Assembly (NCBI GenBank): GCA_026260175.1
Contig: JAKCWW010000199.1
Location: forward strand, 68,711 to 132,710
Length of the DNA: 64,000 bases
From: Reticulitermes lucifugus
Lineage: Eukaryota > Arthropoda > Insecta > Blattodea > Rhinotermitidae
Direction of reading: 5' to 3'
The notes under the pieces are model-generated. The model searched no databases, was not told where the DNA came from, and worked only from the letters and a program-made list of their open reading frames with translations. The position numbers and the translations under genes were made by a program. Position 1 is the stretch's first letter; every line of letters begins with the position of its first letter. This document shows, one piece after another, positions 48,509 to 58,110 of the stretch.

Positions 48509-49012
48509 AAGAAATAAGTATTATACACTCTGAGCGTGTGTTTGTATCCTTAGTTATCCAGCATGCAATGCGCATGCGCCGTATTATATTGTCGTCTGTG
48601 GCCTGTCTGGCTCTACCCTATTTTTTTACATTATCTCATAAACGACACGATTTTCGTAAAAACGTTATTGAACATAAAATATGTTTTTGATTTTCTCTAC
48701 AAATTTTGTCTGATACATTTCTCATTCTAAGAAGAATTCAGCGAGATATCATAAACGTATTTTGACCTTCATGTAAAGTACCTGTTATTCTTGTCAGATT
48801 TTAATTAAACTTGATTTTTCGATAGCTTTTCGAAAAATAATCAAATATCAAATTTCATGAAAATCCGCCTAGTGGGAGCCGAGTTGTTCCATGAGAACGG
48901 ACAGACACACAGACGGACGGATGGACAGTCAGACATACAGACGTGACGAAGCTAATAGTCGCTTTACGTAATATTGCGAACGCGCCTAAAAAGGCTTCGA
49001 TCCTCGAAAATC
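48509..49012. repeat. Unclassified ~500-bp dispersed repeat, copy 2
   Basis: It lies in the same orientation as 27121-27625 and matches it throughout. It begins near AATAAGTATTATACACTCTG, and passes through TATTATATTGTC, GTGGCCTGTCTGGCTC, AAACGACACGATTTTCG, AGAAGAATTCAGCGAGA, ATGAAAATCCGCC, GGAGCCGAGTT, a GACA/GACG-rich stretch and AATATTGCGAACGCGCC. The two copies differ by many substitutions and small indels, so they are old. No shared reading frame, tRNA box or clear terminal repeat was found. Confidence 0.85.
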
Positions 49013-50354
49013 TACGTGCCAATGAGCAAGAAAATATGATTGGTGGTGAGTAGGTACGTAACTTGCACGTAGGCATATCTACTGTCAGTTGTAATATGAG
49101 TTCTGTGAATACCAGCCATGTTTAGGCAAGACAGCCATTGACGAGTAATTACCGTAGTACTGGCAATAATGGAAATAATGAAATATGAGAGACAAGAGGG
49201 AAATGGTTGTTGGAACAACTACAGCTGAAGTGCAACTGTGCATATTTCTAAGTAGCACATCCCTCTCCACTTCACTGCCCAAGTGCTTGCGATGAACAGT
49301 GACTCATAAAACTTGTGTCACTTGGTTACTGGCACACTGACCGAATCGAGCCCAGTCCAGTCACATGGAGCCTGACTGACCAGAAGCCGCAAATGTAGAC
49401 CCTCACATCCACTCGACGGGACACAAAAGTGTGACATATTAGATACACAGGAATTCTGCCTTTGCAGCTTTTCAGTGAGTCAGATTTTCTCAACTTGATA
49501 GGACTCGATTCGGTTACTTAAACAGCAATTTAATCCTCAAGAAATATGCTAATTGAACATTATAAAAATGGCTGTGTCTAATTAATCATTCAGTGAACAA
49601 AGTACACTAAAGACAAACATAAGGAAGCGTTGCTCATTTCCTGCAGCAACATACCTTGTAACTACATGGGAAGTGGAAGTAATGCTCCAAAATTCTTATC
49701 TTAGTACTAGGCCTGTATGGACGTCAGTCGGTTGCTTCATGCTCCTGTCGCATTACCCCAGAGAAGTAGCACCCGGTACACGTTAAAGAGCAGGCCAGGT
49801 GGACTCTTAGAAGCGGTGGCGTGGCGAAGAGAAAAATCCCTGGCTCAGTATGAAAGAAACCCCGCAGGGCTAATCGTAGGCAATCATTTATTGAACTATC
49901 CTGACTCATACGCAAAGTGTCTTAGATTTTGCTGTTTACTTATCGTCATTTTTATATGACAATCGAACATAGAACACCAATCTAAGATTTATTCCTGAGT
50001 TTTGGGTTCTTATAATTTGCGTACAAGGTGCGCATTTTGAAGACTGTATGGCTGAAGAATACAGAGTTTCTGCCTCCAGTACTAGTCAGGACACGCATGT
50101 GCAGGGCACAGTGAAGTTGAGTGCTCATATCCTATAACTGCCGAGATACAACGGCATCTGCTGGTCAAAGGACCGACGCGGAATTAATTCGTGCTGCTAA
50201 GGATTTCTCCCTGGACTTTGTGTGTGAAAGTGAACGTCATAATTGTAATCCAGTGTCACGGGTGAGAACATGGATCTGTGTTTCCGGTGTTTGGTCACAA
50301 TTCGATACAATGAGGAGATTTTGGTTTGAGGTGGGGTGAGTTGGATTCAATCAG
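49013..50354. other. No gene recognised
   Basis: Frames near 49717-49959 and 50121-50339 have no recognisable domain. The segment GGCGTGGCGAAGAGAAAAAT at about 49818-49837 may be a trace of SINE V. Confidence 0.35.
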
Positions 50355-50860
50355 TTGAAATCACCCACCCTTATGAGCGAACAGGCAGGCACTGGAGGAG
50401 GATGGAAAAGGGTTTCGCCATCAGTAACAGGAGCAGGGTTTGCTGAGCACCGATCATTCGTAGCTTGTCATTGGTCCATGCTAATATTCGTGACAGCAAA
50501 ACAGACAGACAGGCAGCGTACTTGTCTCATATGTGTGTGTGTGATAACATGTATATATACACCCGTTACTGTTGTTCAACCGGCCACTGTACACAGTTTC
50601 AATATTGCGAATGTTCATGTCTGTCCCTCTCACTCCCTCTATTCCCATCACTCATCCCTCATCCTCCCTCTATACAGCCACCCCTCATGCCCGAAAACCA
50701 TCCCTTTCCTCATCACCCCTGCAGTACCAAAGTGGAACCAATCATGCCGCCAGCCGGCCAGCCGGCCATCAGCCTAGCTGCCAGTATTTGTACAGCAGAG
50801 TGAGTGAATTTCATGTTTACCATTTCAGCAGAGAGTTCTGTCCATCCAGCCATCCATGAT
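50355..50860 (+). other. Stack of three overlapping open frames, unresolved
   Basis: Plus-strand frames at 50355-50777 (140 codons), 50465-50803 and 50572-50859 overlap in all three phases, and a minus-strand frame covers 50713-50973. The region 50620-50720 is pyrimidine-rich (CCCTCTCACTCCCTC), and 50745-50770 has repeated GCCGGCCA units. Such composition depletes stops in all frames. No domain, signal peptide or family is recognisable in the longest product, so I do not call a gene. Confidence 0.15.
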
Positions 50861-51734
50861 GCACAGCTATGTGATGGGAATTTGTGCTCGCGAATATCCC
50901 TGTTATAGCTAACTGCATGCAATACGAACAATTTAGTCGCTTTTAACTTGATATCACGTCTGTGATATGCCAACTACAGTATGCTCCACAAGCAACTTCT
51001 GCGAACATCGAATGTCCTCTCGCTGCCAAGGAACTGACGCCCGTCTACCCAGGGGTGACCCAGCCAATCCTGTGTCTTATTTAATACTTCTCTCGTCACA
51101 TTCACCAACAGAAATAACGGGTGTTTCAAAAGAAAATACGTGTATGCAGTAAAATTATTACCTGCCTTCGAAGCTGTCACAGAGGAGCAGCTACAATTTT
51201 TTTATAATATCATACGGCGCGTTGAAGAAATATTAGAAGCCGGACGACAGTGTTTTCAGCATACGTTGTAATGTAACTTACACTTGGTTCGGAATTATTG
51301 TAGGTTTCTATAAACATAAATTTTAATTTCACTGCATAATTTATTTTTAAACACTCTGTACAAACGTTTTATCTGGTTAGTAAGTAGGCAGTACTGAATA
51401 TGTATTGACATTTTTACTACAGTTCACAAGCCTATATTTACATGAAATATTCACCATTAGTCCCAGGCTTCAGAAAATACAGGAAGATAGATGCAAGCGA
51501 AATAATCTAAATGCAGGATCGATAAGCTGATGCACGGCTCAAAATTCGTGTTAAGCTTACAACAGAGAATATAGTTGCTCTTTTACAGCACTCTGAATGT
51601 GACTACGGGGGAAGTTCTCTCTGCAATGGAACACCACACTATAGCCTCCGCTGGTTCTTAACCTCGGTGTAACAGATTCTATCATCGCCATTATGTGGCA
51701 GCCTTGACTCCAGGGACAGAGCTCCAGGTATCCT
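50861..51734. other. No feature recognised
   Basis: Short frames at 50967-51180 and 51557-51790 only. Confidence 0.4.
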
Positions 51735-51830
51735 TTCGAGCATGGTTTCTCAAACTGTGGTAGGCGTACTACAACTGGCACGCCAACCATTGTTTACTGG
51801 TACGCGGCCTTATTGAAAAATCGAATTATA
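51735..51830 (+). mobile_element. Possible hAT-type element terminus
   Basis: GCATGGTTTCTCAAACTGTG, then GTAGGCGTACTACAACTGG and TTTACTGGTACGCGGCC resemble the CAGTGGTTCTCAAACTGTGG...GGTACGCG start common to hAT-derived non-autonomous elements. The other end and an 8-bp target duplication were not found. Confidence 0.45.
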
Positions 51831-52074
51831 AAGAAGAATAAAAATTTAAAAAAATAGATAAAACGTAAGCCACATATATATGCTAATATGCAACGTTGCT
51901 GGCAACATTATTGGTAACTGGTACTGGTAACTCATCCCCGCTGTCAATCAGTCTTTCTAATTTCAGCTTCTTTATTTTAATAAAAACAAGATGGTACATT
52001 GAAATTGTTAAATGTTTAGTGGCACGACAGATAAATATTTTTAGAACCCCTGAATTAGAATATATATGTGTCTG

Positions 52075-52165
52075 GATAACCCACAGAGCCATTCTGGACG
52101 TGGTGGCGAAGAGAAGAATGCCTACTCTTGTCGGAAATCAATCCCCGGTTCATCAGTACACATTT
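52075..52165 (-). mobile_element. tRNA-like SINE fragment (family V)
   Basis: The minus strand has B-box-like GGGGATTGATTTCCGAC (complement of about 52131-52147), then GAGTAGGCATTCTTCTCTTC and GCCACCACGTCCAGAATGG. The same layout recurs at 57090-57195 and in the 63.4-64.0 kb array. Confidence 0.55.
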
Positions 52166-52202
52166 ACTTAATATAAAGAGTTTACATAAAATAATTTTTA
52201 AG

Positions 52203-52487
52203 CACAATGTTATGGCCGTGCCATGGCTCAGGCGGTTAGCCGTCGGCCTCTCACCGCGGAGGCTCGGGTTCGATCGCAGGTCAGTCCATGTGGGATTTGT
52301 GGTGGACAAAGTGGCACTGGGACAGGTTTTTCCCCGAGTNNNNNNNNNNNNNNNNNNNNNNNNNNNNNNNNNNNNNNNNNNNNNNNNNNNNNNNNNNNNN
52401 NNNNNNNNNNNCACAATAAGCCTCAAGGCTGCGGTGCGTCCGTAGCATCTGCTGCGGGGCCCTTCACAACAAAATCACAATATTACG
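52203..52487 (+). mobile_element. tRNA-derived SINE (family IV), interrupted by assembly gap
   Basis: The A box TGGCTCAGGCGGTTA (52224-52238) and B box GGTTCGATCGC (52267-52277) are well preserved, with CACCGCGGAGGCTCGGG between them. The body reaches GGTTTTTCCCCGAGT, is cut by 72 N, and resumes with GCCTCAAGGCTGCGGTGCG and TGCTGCGGGGCCC. Possible target duplication: CACAATGTTATG (52203-52214) and CACAATATTACG (52476-52487), differing at two of twelve positions. Open frames reported across the N run are meaningless. Confidence 0.8.
52340..52411. other. Assembly gap (72 N)
   Basis: Seventy-two consecutive undetermined bases lie inside the SINE. The true length of the missing body is unknown. 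Confidence 0.99.
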
Positions 52488-53109
52488 AAGCAACACACCT
52501 CGGTATGTAACACGTCTATAAAAGTTTACATTATACGTTACATGTTTTCCTCAGTTTATACAGAAGCCGTTCAGGCCTAATGAAAACTCACGACTCCAAA
52601 GAGGTACAAAGAAAATTTTTGTAACTCGAAAAGGGATCATCAAGGTATAAATGCAGATAAATTGTTTCCCACAACACAGCTTCATTCGCCTACAAAAATA
52701 AAGCAGCTCTAAGGAGAAGAAACGAACAACCTGTTACAATGCACTGAGTAGTTAACACGAAATACTTGTACAGTAGTCAACATAAGAATAATGTCATCAT
52801 ACGTGTATGCCTATATGTGCTAAACGCAGGCAGCCAGCACCCAAATAAAAAGAATGCGGATGACGACCACAATCGACCTCGCCTACAGGAATTATTCATT
52901 ATACTGTACCAGAAAACACTTCGCAACTCACATACCCGTAAAACGTCGGAATAGGCTTATTTAGAAATCTGCATAGAACTGATACCAGAATTTAAAAAAA
53001 CATGTAACGTTTACTAGATTACAGTCGTACATAAACTTCATTGATGTGCAAAGTAAACAAGCTCTTACATAAGAAAGCGATGATGCCGCATTTCAGTGCC
53101 GCCTTACAA
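52488..53109. other. No feature recognised
   Basis: A 62-codon frame at 52766-52954 without features. AT-rich. Confidence 0.45.
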
Positions 53110-53190
53110 CAAGTTTATCACAGGGAACACAGCCCTTCTTCAGAAGCTAATACTGTCTGAGTCAAGAAATTACCCACATCAGAGAGTGAA
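53110..53190 (-). mobile_element. LINE-A 3' terminal remnant
   Basis: The minus-strand frame ending at 53118 finishes GNFLTQTVLASEEGLCSL. I align it with NAGNFLTS and the translated 3' UTR (TTCTCAGGAAGGACTCTGC) of the reference copy. The DNA block CTTCTTCAGAAGCTAATACT, then AGTCAAGAAATTACC on the plus strand supports this. Confidence 0.5.
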
Positions 53191-53649
53191 TTCATGAAAA
53201 TACGAGTATCAGACCTTAAACGTACATTAAGCACACTGATGGATATCGCATTTTTTACGCTTCTATAATTGATTTTCAGCTGTTCTTCTTCAGAGGAGTA
53301 AAGAAGTAGCAATACAGGTATCAAACATTATAAAACTTATACTCAAAAAGGCTTAATTTTAAACGACGCCTTCAATCGCAGAGTAAAATAAAACAAAGAA
53401 ATAAAATAGACATGCAACTCAGATATGGCACAAGAAATAACAGAGAATCTGCCTACAAAAGATCTGTAGACCTTGAGAGTCTAAATCTTCGAAATGTTTT
53501 TCATAAACAGGAATGTACGCACAACAAATTACAATTTAGCAGATTCTTACGTGTATACATAAATGAATAGACAAAATCAAACGGTCTCAAACACATCACG
53601 CGATTAACATAAGCTTCAGGACATATTTGAAGGTATTAGGAACCTAGAG
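53191..53649. other. No feature recognised
   Basis: AT-rich, with no open frame or repeat match. Confidence 0.45.
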
Positions 53650-53770
53650 TGAAAGAAATAGGGTGTTACTTGGCAAAGTGACAATCGACCAGAAAATCAT
53701 GAAATTCCCTCCCTTTTCTAGAACCAGAAGGTTATAATTACGTTCAAGCTTTATAATTCTATTTAATTTT
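53650..53770 (-). mobile_element. LINE-A 3' terminal remnant
   Basis: Plus strand GAAATTCCCTCCCTTTTCTA, GAACCAGAAGG and TTATAATTACGTTC parallel GAAATTCCCCGCATTTTTTG, GAACCCGAAAG and TTCATCACCGCATTC of the reference copy at 45724-45955. No frame survives. Confidence 0.45.
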
Positions 53771-54594
53771 CTAAACAATAAAGAATATGTCAGAATAATA
53801 ATACCGTCACCCCTTACTCTATGGTTACGAAATTCGGAGTCTTACTTTGAAGACGAAACGCAAATTACAAGTGCCAGAAAAGATATTATTGAGGAGAACA
53901 TCACGTTCATTCTGAGGAAAACTGTAGTGTAATTATCTATCATATGCAAATACACATTACTGTACTCTGCTTTATTTGTGCTCCAAGGTCAGCTCCCGGC
54001 AAGCGTAGGTACTTCTGATTTACAATATCTCAGTGTTCTAGAAATAATTTTCCGGATTATGTAGATGACAAAGTACTAGTCTACTCTTTTATAACAAAAT
54101 AAAGTCGGTGTAACTGACAAAAAAAAGAAGCTACAGGTCATTTGCTAACATAAACAGGGCCACACGTAGGAGCACCTACATTACAAACTGGATGCAAGCC
54201 GGAGCTCATATTGTAATAACACGTTCAAAGTACAGAAAGTTTTGCAAAACTTTGGTCAACCCTCGTCAGTAAGAAGTTCACAATTTAATTGTAAGTCATA
54301 TTGGTCTTATTGTTTTGTCTCATTGCACTACACGCATACTTAAATTTGCAATTTAGGAATTCCTGTACAAAAAATCAATATATTCATACATGTAGAAGGA
54401 ATTAACATATGGCTTTTATTATTCTTATATATGATGGAAACCCATAACAGTTAGAACATACATACACAATAAATACGATAACCAAGAAAATTGCGGTTTT
54501 ATTTATTCAACGATTTTTTTCGGGTTTTATAGCGCCGATTTCCTTACCTCAAAGTCTGTTAAGTCGAATAATTCGATGATTTAGTGATCAATGA
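53771..54594. other. No feature recognised
   Basis: No open frame over 60 codons and no repeat match. Confidence 0.45.
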
Positions 54595-54790
54595 ATTACC
54601 GCAGGGCGCGAAATGAAGCTTTCGTACTCTACTGCTCGGTACCAACCAGGAATTTGCATTGAGGAAATAAGGAAAACCACGAAAGTCCTCAGTAATTGTA
54701 GTCCGTTTCCGGGACGAGATTTGACCCATATATCTCGCAAATGCCAAGCAGGCATTCTAACTACTCGTTGTGACGTTCGGTAAACAGACT
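54595..54790 (-). mobile_element. tRNA-derived SINE (family III)
   Basis: On the minus strand the A-box-like CGAGTAGTTAGAATGCC (complement of about 54751-54767) is followed by B box GGGTCAAATCTCGTCCCGG (complement of about 54709-54727). The family III tail comes next: CGTGGTTTTCCTTATTTCC, AATGCAAATTCCTGG, TTGGTACC. The 127-codon frame 54588-54971 owes part of its length to this element. Confidence 0.65.
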
Positions 54791-57089
54791 TGAAGGAATA
54801 GGATGAAAAAGCAGTGAGTCTGTCTGAAATGCTTTCCGTAACAGGAGAAGTGTACGGACATTGGTGATCATGTTGATGTTTCCTAGGAGAATCCCTGATG
54901 AGATGTGTGACAAAAAACTTAGTTTTAATATTGCAGTCAATAAGAAAAAACTGAAAGTGTTTTATATACACACACGTAACTATTTACTTCAAAAACAAAT
55001 TGTACATGGTGCCTTGTACTTCTACTGAATGGTGCTTAAGAATAAAATGCTTCGAAGCTGATCGCAGCAGGCATGAGTTTTGAGACTGGATCAGCGGTAT
55101 GGAACTTTGGGTGGTGATCTGACGATAAAGATAAAAGTACAAAGTCGTGTGTTCTTGAGAACTGGGTAGCATAATATCTATTATGCTACTCGAATTCACT
55201 GGCGCAATCTGGGCCCGGACAAGTCCATCATAAGGTGAAATGCAACATGTTATTGGAGGTGAGGAATATATCCTGTGGTCTAATTGGTCCAGAGAAAATT
55301 ACCAGAATTAATGCAATCAATGAATACCAAACCAAGTTATTTTCAGTTTCATTTAAGAATTTAAGGCCTCTAGAGACGGAGTTGTAATTTAAACATAAAA
55401 AATACATTCAAGTCATATATAATTACCCACGGAATTCGAAAGCCATCCTAACTCTAACCGTGTCGACAATGCGTGTCACTCGTTTCATTTCAGTACCATT
55501 AGAGCATGTTCATGACCGTCACAATGCATATACTGTATTAACACAACATAAGCAGTTTTCTTGTAATTATTGTCACTTTGAATACCTTACAAACATTTTT
55601 ATGCAAATTGTTTTATTTATTAGACAGGTAGTGTTCCCTTTTAAGCAACAAATAGCTGCATCCACTTTGTCTACAAAAGATAAAGAAAAGTAGTAGTAGT
55701 AGTAGTAGTCGTGATAGTAAAACCAGCCTTTTGAGTTTGAAAGATGTACGTAACAGGTAGTGGAATAAGAAGCACTGCAGAAGGTGCGTGACTACTCGAA
55801 AGAAAAATAACTGTTTCCTGTACCGAAAATCGAGACTCGGGGTTTTCCTCAGCAAACAAAGAGTTTCACGACTGTGGCTACATCTACAGATGCATCGCTA
55901 ACAGTGAGAGAATTCAAGGGATTAAATGGAACATTCTTTCGTTAAAGACGTACGTACTTAACTAAATATTTGTTTCAAGGTTGGCATTACAGAACAAATG
56001 TATTTCACAATCCTGGAATTGTTGTACCTTTAATTCTCCTTTACTTCTTCTTATTCAGGCATTAAGCCAGTGGTCAGAGATCTGTTCATCCCTAAACCAC
56101 TAAAATCCGTCAGACTACACCGCCACCGAACTTTCTTTTGTTTTGTGTACAGAGAATCAGCGCATTCCTCGCCTGGTACCCTCCCCTGAACTTGTCCTGC
56201 ATAGTAGGCTATCAACCTGATCCTGAGCCAGTTTGCATCACTTAAACACGAAAGAAGAGAGAGTAAAAGAAGATGATATGAAAAGAAAGCAAGACAAAGA
56301 AAGAAGAATAAGGGAAGTGAAAAGAAAAAGAAAAGGAGGAAATCTTTATTTTGTATTGTACCTTGTGGTTTAGCACACTTCAAAACTATCAGCATCGAGA
56401 GTGCCAGACGATCAGTCTGAACACAGGCGACAAGCATACACTGTGTGTACGTGTAGCCCCTGATACACGCACATGGCTTGTTATACTTGGCATCTGACAA
56501 CACACTTGTCTACACGAGACGAATAACTGACTGTCCTGTTCCGTTCAAGGGTTTAAATTAGATCTGACTGCTTTACAGACAACACAGAAGATGGTCCTAT
56601 AATGATATCAATACTTGACGTATGACTACGTACGATGTATGATGTATGAGGCAACTACCTGCTTCTTTTTGACTAGAGGAATAGCTCTGAATGAAGTACG
56701 CAACAAGGACATTGTGTCAGATGATACTCAGAGAAGGAATGAAGAACGTCTCACGCATTTACAGAAATAGCCTAGGCTCTTTGTTACACAGCGAAATAAA
56801 ATGTAACGGACCTACGAAACCTGCAGCTGTCGGGTATGACCTGGCTTCTGAAATTTACCTACGCAAGCCTAAAGGTTAACGAAAATTTCAAAAGAATTTT
56901 AGTTCAGAAATATTAGAAGAAAAAGGAACAAGTATAGTGACTGGAAGATATAATAGGCAAAGGTAAGTTGGCCCCTGGGTTCAACATTCACGCTTTGAAG
57001 TCATAGTCAGGCAAAGTGGTAAATGTATAAGTAATCTAGAACTCGGCAACAGGCATCCCAGGGAAAAGATCTCCCGGCCCTAATTTTAT
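54791..57089. other. No gene recognised; microsatellite and purine tract inside
   Basis: Seven GTA/AGT units lie at 55689-55709. A purine-rich tract at about 56250-56345 (GAAAGAAGAG, GAAAAAGAAAAGGAGG) underlies the Phe/Leu-rich centre of a 150-codon minus-strand frame (56051-56503). That frame has no recognisable domain. The 62-codon frame 56691-56879 is unremarkable. Confidence 0.4.
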
Positions 57090-57195
57090 TTTAGAACGGG
57101 TGGGTCCAGGAGTCGATTTTGGATGTCGTACTGAAGAGAAAACTCTCTTCCTTTTTCGGGAATCGAGCCGGAGAACTTCAACTCGTAGTTAGTCT
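57090..57195 (-). mobile_element. tRNA-like SINE fragment (family V)
   Basis: The plus strand shows CGGGAATCGAGCCGG (57157-57171), the antisense of a B-box-like sequence, preceded by GTCGTACTGAAGAGAAAACT. The layout is the same as at 52075-52165. Confidence 0.5.
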
Positions 57196-57648
57196 CTAAA
57201 TATGTCATGACGTCTCACGGAACATATCAAATGGGACGGGTTAACTATAGAGTAAAATAGGAGTTTCAAAGTGTAATTTTCAACCTTCCGTGAACACTTC
57301 AACAGAACGATAATGCCGTCTCTCAACCCATACATTACGGACAGCCAATTGTTTGTAGATTTATTAGGAACTGCCTCAACACATGTTCCAGTGACGAGTT
57401 CGTGGGAAAAAGTAATGAATATTTCAGATCCTAGAAAGCTGAGAAATTCCTGATCAGCCGCTCAACTCTCAGTTCTACAAAGCATACTGGGCTCCTTGAA
57501 GCCAGTTTAGAGAGGAGTGGCTGTAAAGTAAATTTATTTATTTTGAGCACAGCTGGATGTAAAAACCCACCTGAGGGCCTATCGAAAAACTTATATATAA
57601 CAATTGTATGTAAGAGAGACTTGAAAAATGGTCGGGGAAATTTGTAGA
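57196..57648. other. No feature recognised
   Basis: AT-rich, no recognisable repeat or coding frame except the edge of a low-complexity frame. Confidence 0.45.
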
Positions 57649-57687
57649 TATGATGATGATGATGATGATTATTATTATTATTATTAA
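57649..57687 (+). repeat. Compound trinucleotide microsatellite (ATG)n(ATT)n
   Basis: About seven ATG units are followed directly by about six ATT units. The poly-isoleucine run in the minus-strand frame 57538-57807 derives from it. Confidence 0.95.
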
Positions 57688-57779
57688 GTAACTTGAAAAC
57701 TGACTGTCACAGTCATTATTGAAATTAGTAATCACTTTTTTTCCCATAAAGTATCCACATTTTATGGAAACCGATGAGT

Positions 57780-58110
57780 CATGACTGTGTCCATAGCAGC
57801 TCACCATTAGACTGCATCCTGAGCTACATGACTGTGTTCAGTACCTTCACACCCTATTTAATGTAAATTTTAATAACAATATCTTCCCTACTACGCCTAG
57901 GTCTTCTAAGTGGTCTCTTCGTTTTAGGTTCATTTCATCGTCAGCACTACAACTCGGGCTTTGGCTTTCTTCTTCGTTTTAGGTTCTCTGTCTGAAATGA
58001 TGTAAGTAGTTCTCATATATCCCATGCGTGCTACACGTTCCAACAGTCTCTTCCAGTTCCATGATCCTACGCAACATTTCGCAACGGCAGTTTTCTGTAC
58101 GGAGAGGGGT
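57780..58110 (-). mobile_element. LINE-A fragment with 54-base insertion
   Basis: The minus strand encodes WKRLLERVARMGYMRTTYII, then SDREPKTKK. After an extra segment it resumes EPKTKRPLRRPRRSREDIVI and KIYIK. This matches RWAGHVARMGE.R..YR.LVGKPEGKRPLGRPRRRWEDNIKMDLK. The plus-strand block CTTCGTTTTAGGTTC occurs twice, at 57917-57931 and 57971-57985, so 54 extra bases sit between duplicated ends. Stops confirm it is dead. Confidence 0.75.

Noticed and set aside
50355-50860. 140-codon plus-strand frame as a gene
   Set aside because: All three plus-strand phases are open over part of the same stretch, which indicates composition rather than selection. No domain is recognisable.
52055-52510. 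Open frames of 62-123 codons across the gap
   Set aside because: They run through 72 undetermined bases and a SINE, so they have no coding meaning.
56051-56503. 150-codon minus-strand frame as a membrane protein
   Set aside because: Its hydrophobic centre is encoded by a purine-rich low-complexity tract, and the rest has no recognisable domain.
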